Source: Streptomyces sp. NRRL WC-3626 (GTDB lineage Bacteria > Actinomycetota > Actinomycetes > Streptomycetales > Streptomycetaceae). From it: a stretch of DNA of 64,000 bases. The translations under genes and the position numbers were made by a program. The stretch's first letter is position 1, and each line of letters opens with the position of its first letter. The stretch covers positions 1-64,000 of the forward strand of contig NZ_JOCA01000019.1 in the NCBI RefSeq assembly GCF_000718785.1. The letters run 5' to 3'. The notes beneath the pieces were generated by a model. That model did no database searches, had not been told where the DNA came from, and worked only from the letters and a program-made list of their open reading frames with translations. Shown here piece after piece: positions 63,088 through 64,000 of this stretch.

Positions 63088-64000
63088 CCGATCCGTGTCC
63101 GAGGCCGACGCACCCGGGAAGGAGTCCGGGTCGGTCGGGGCGACCATCGAGCTGGAAGGGCTGACCAAGCGGTACCCGGGCAGCGCGCTGCCGGCCGTCG
63201 ACGACGTCAGCATGGACATCAGCGCGGGCGAGACGGTGGTCTTCGTCGGCCCCTCGGGCTGCGGGAAGTCCACCACCCTGAAGATGATCAACCGGCTGAT
63301 CGAGCCGACGGGCGGCCGGATCCGGATCGGCGGCGAGGACGTCACCGACATGGATCCGGTACGGCTGCGCCGCAAGATCGGGTACGCGATCCAGGCGAGC
63401 GGGCTCTTCCCGCACATGACGGTGGCGCAGAACATCGCGCTGGTGCCGAGGATGCTGCGCTGGCCGGCGGCCCGGGTGCGGGACCGGGTGGAGGAGATGC
63501 TGGACCTGGTCGGTCTGGACCCCGGCGAGTTCCACGGCCGCTATCCGCGCCAGCTGTCCGGCGGTCAGCAGCAGCGGGTGGGCGTGGCGCGGGCGCTGGC
63601 GGCGGATCCGCCGGTGCTGCTGATGGACGAGCCGTTCGGCGCGGTCGACCCGATCACCCGGGACCACCTCCAGGACGAGCTGATCCGGCTCCAGCGGGAG
63701 CTGCACAAGACGATCGTCTTCGTCACCCACGACTTCGACGAGGCGATCAAGATCGGCGACCGGATCGCGGTGCTGCGCGAGCGCTCCCACATCGCCCAGT
63801 TCGACACGCCGGAGGCGATCCTCACCAACCCCGCCGACGACTTCGTGTCCGGTTTCGTGGGCGCCGGGGCCGCGCTGAAGCGGCTCAACCTCACCCGGGT
63901 GCGGGACGTGGAGATCACCGACTATCCGACGGTGTCCGTCGACGACCCGATCCAGCAGATCTTCGACCGGCTGCGCGCCGGCGGTCACAACGAGATCCTG
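63080..64000 (+). CDS. Glycine betaine/choline ABC transporter ATPase (3' end beyond window)
   Basis: The first 307 residues of the ATPase are present: Walker A GPSGCGKST, ABC signature LSGGQQQRVGVARALAADP, Walker B VLLMDEPFGAVDPI, H-loop VFVTHDFDEAI. A further domain begins in VEITDYPTVSVDDPIQQIF, the start of a CBS-type tail as in OpuCA. The GTG at 63080 overlaps the permease stop. The frame is open at the window end. Confidence 0.92.
   Translation, partial: MPDRSVSEADAPGKESGSVGATIELEGLTKRYPGSALPAVDDVSMDISAGETVVFVGPSGCGKSTTLKMINRLIEPTGGRIRIGGEDVTDMDPVRLRRKIGYAIQASGLFPHMTVAQNIALVPRMLRWPAARVRDRVEEMLDLVGLDPGEFHGRYPRQLSGGQQQRVGVARALAADPPVLLMDEPFGAVDPITRDHLQDELIRLQRELHKTIVFVTHDFDEAIKIGDRIAVLRERSHIAQFDTPEAILTNPADDFVSGFVGAGAALKRLNLTRVRDVEITDYPTVSVDDPIQQIFDRLRAGGHNEIL

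Overview
The window is high-GC actinobacterial DNA, almost certainly Streptomyces. Third codon positions are nearly all G/C, GTG and TTG starts are common, and the families seen (ROK, DUF397/XRE pairs, PPOX, RDD/DUF2510, MoaD-type CysO, DasR-type operators) are typical of that genus. The stretch from about 35 to 62 kb matches, from memory, the order of conserved core genes around nagF-nagE1-nagE2 in Streptomyces coelicolor. No replication origin, rRNA, CRISPR array or intact transposase gene was found.

Layout. 1-8.4 kb: core-like genes with divergent regulator/target pairs (ROK/Gfo-Idh-MocA oxidoreductase, HxlR/MFS, DoxX/LysR) plus YidC and a SEC-C protein. 8.4-22 kb: an accessory stretch, relaxed in third-position GC in its first half. 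It holds a decayed gene, a methyl-DNA-dependent SRA-HNH nuclease divergent from a 1051-residue PLD-helicase-DUF3427 protein (a probable defence pair), an HATPase/XRE/DUF397 regulatory trio, a small toxin-antitoxin-like gene pair, and a four-gene cyclophane RiPP cluster (NB-ARC/TPR protein, 63-residue precursor, radical SAM/SPASM maturase, N-acyltransferase). 22-34.8 kb: small enzymes and regulators, a TetR/acetyltransferase operon with clear palindromic operators, a sugar-type MFS porter, a cluster of short intergenic repeats, DUF445, an SGNH hydrolase and a three-gene ABC-2 exporter.

35-49 kb: class A penicillin-binding protein; an SMR guanidinium exporter under a guanidine-III riboswitch; GroES-like protein; Bcp peroxidase; tRNA-Leu(UAG); rdgB, a lipoprotein and rph; the GlcNAc phosphotransferase genes nagF/nagE1/nagE2 with three DasR-type sites; an MBL-fold hydrolase; the CysO sulfur-carrier pathway for cysteine (mec, a Cys-containing leader peptide, cysO, cysM); and an amino-acid permease.

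49.7-64 kb: a 164-bp element with 19-bp perfect terminal inverted repeats; DUF2017-clpS; nicotinate phosphoribosyltransferase and nicotinamidase, which together salvage NAD; a secreted M6 metalloprotease; two RDD membrane proteins; a GlcD-type oxidase; HPPD divergent from an Lrp/AsnC regulator; and the start of an OpuC-type glycine betaine/choline ABC transporter cut by the window end.

The strongest candidate for a special system is the cyclophane RiPP cluster at 16.9-21.7 kb. The restriction/helicase pair at 9.8-14.1 kb comes second.
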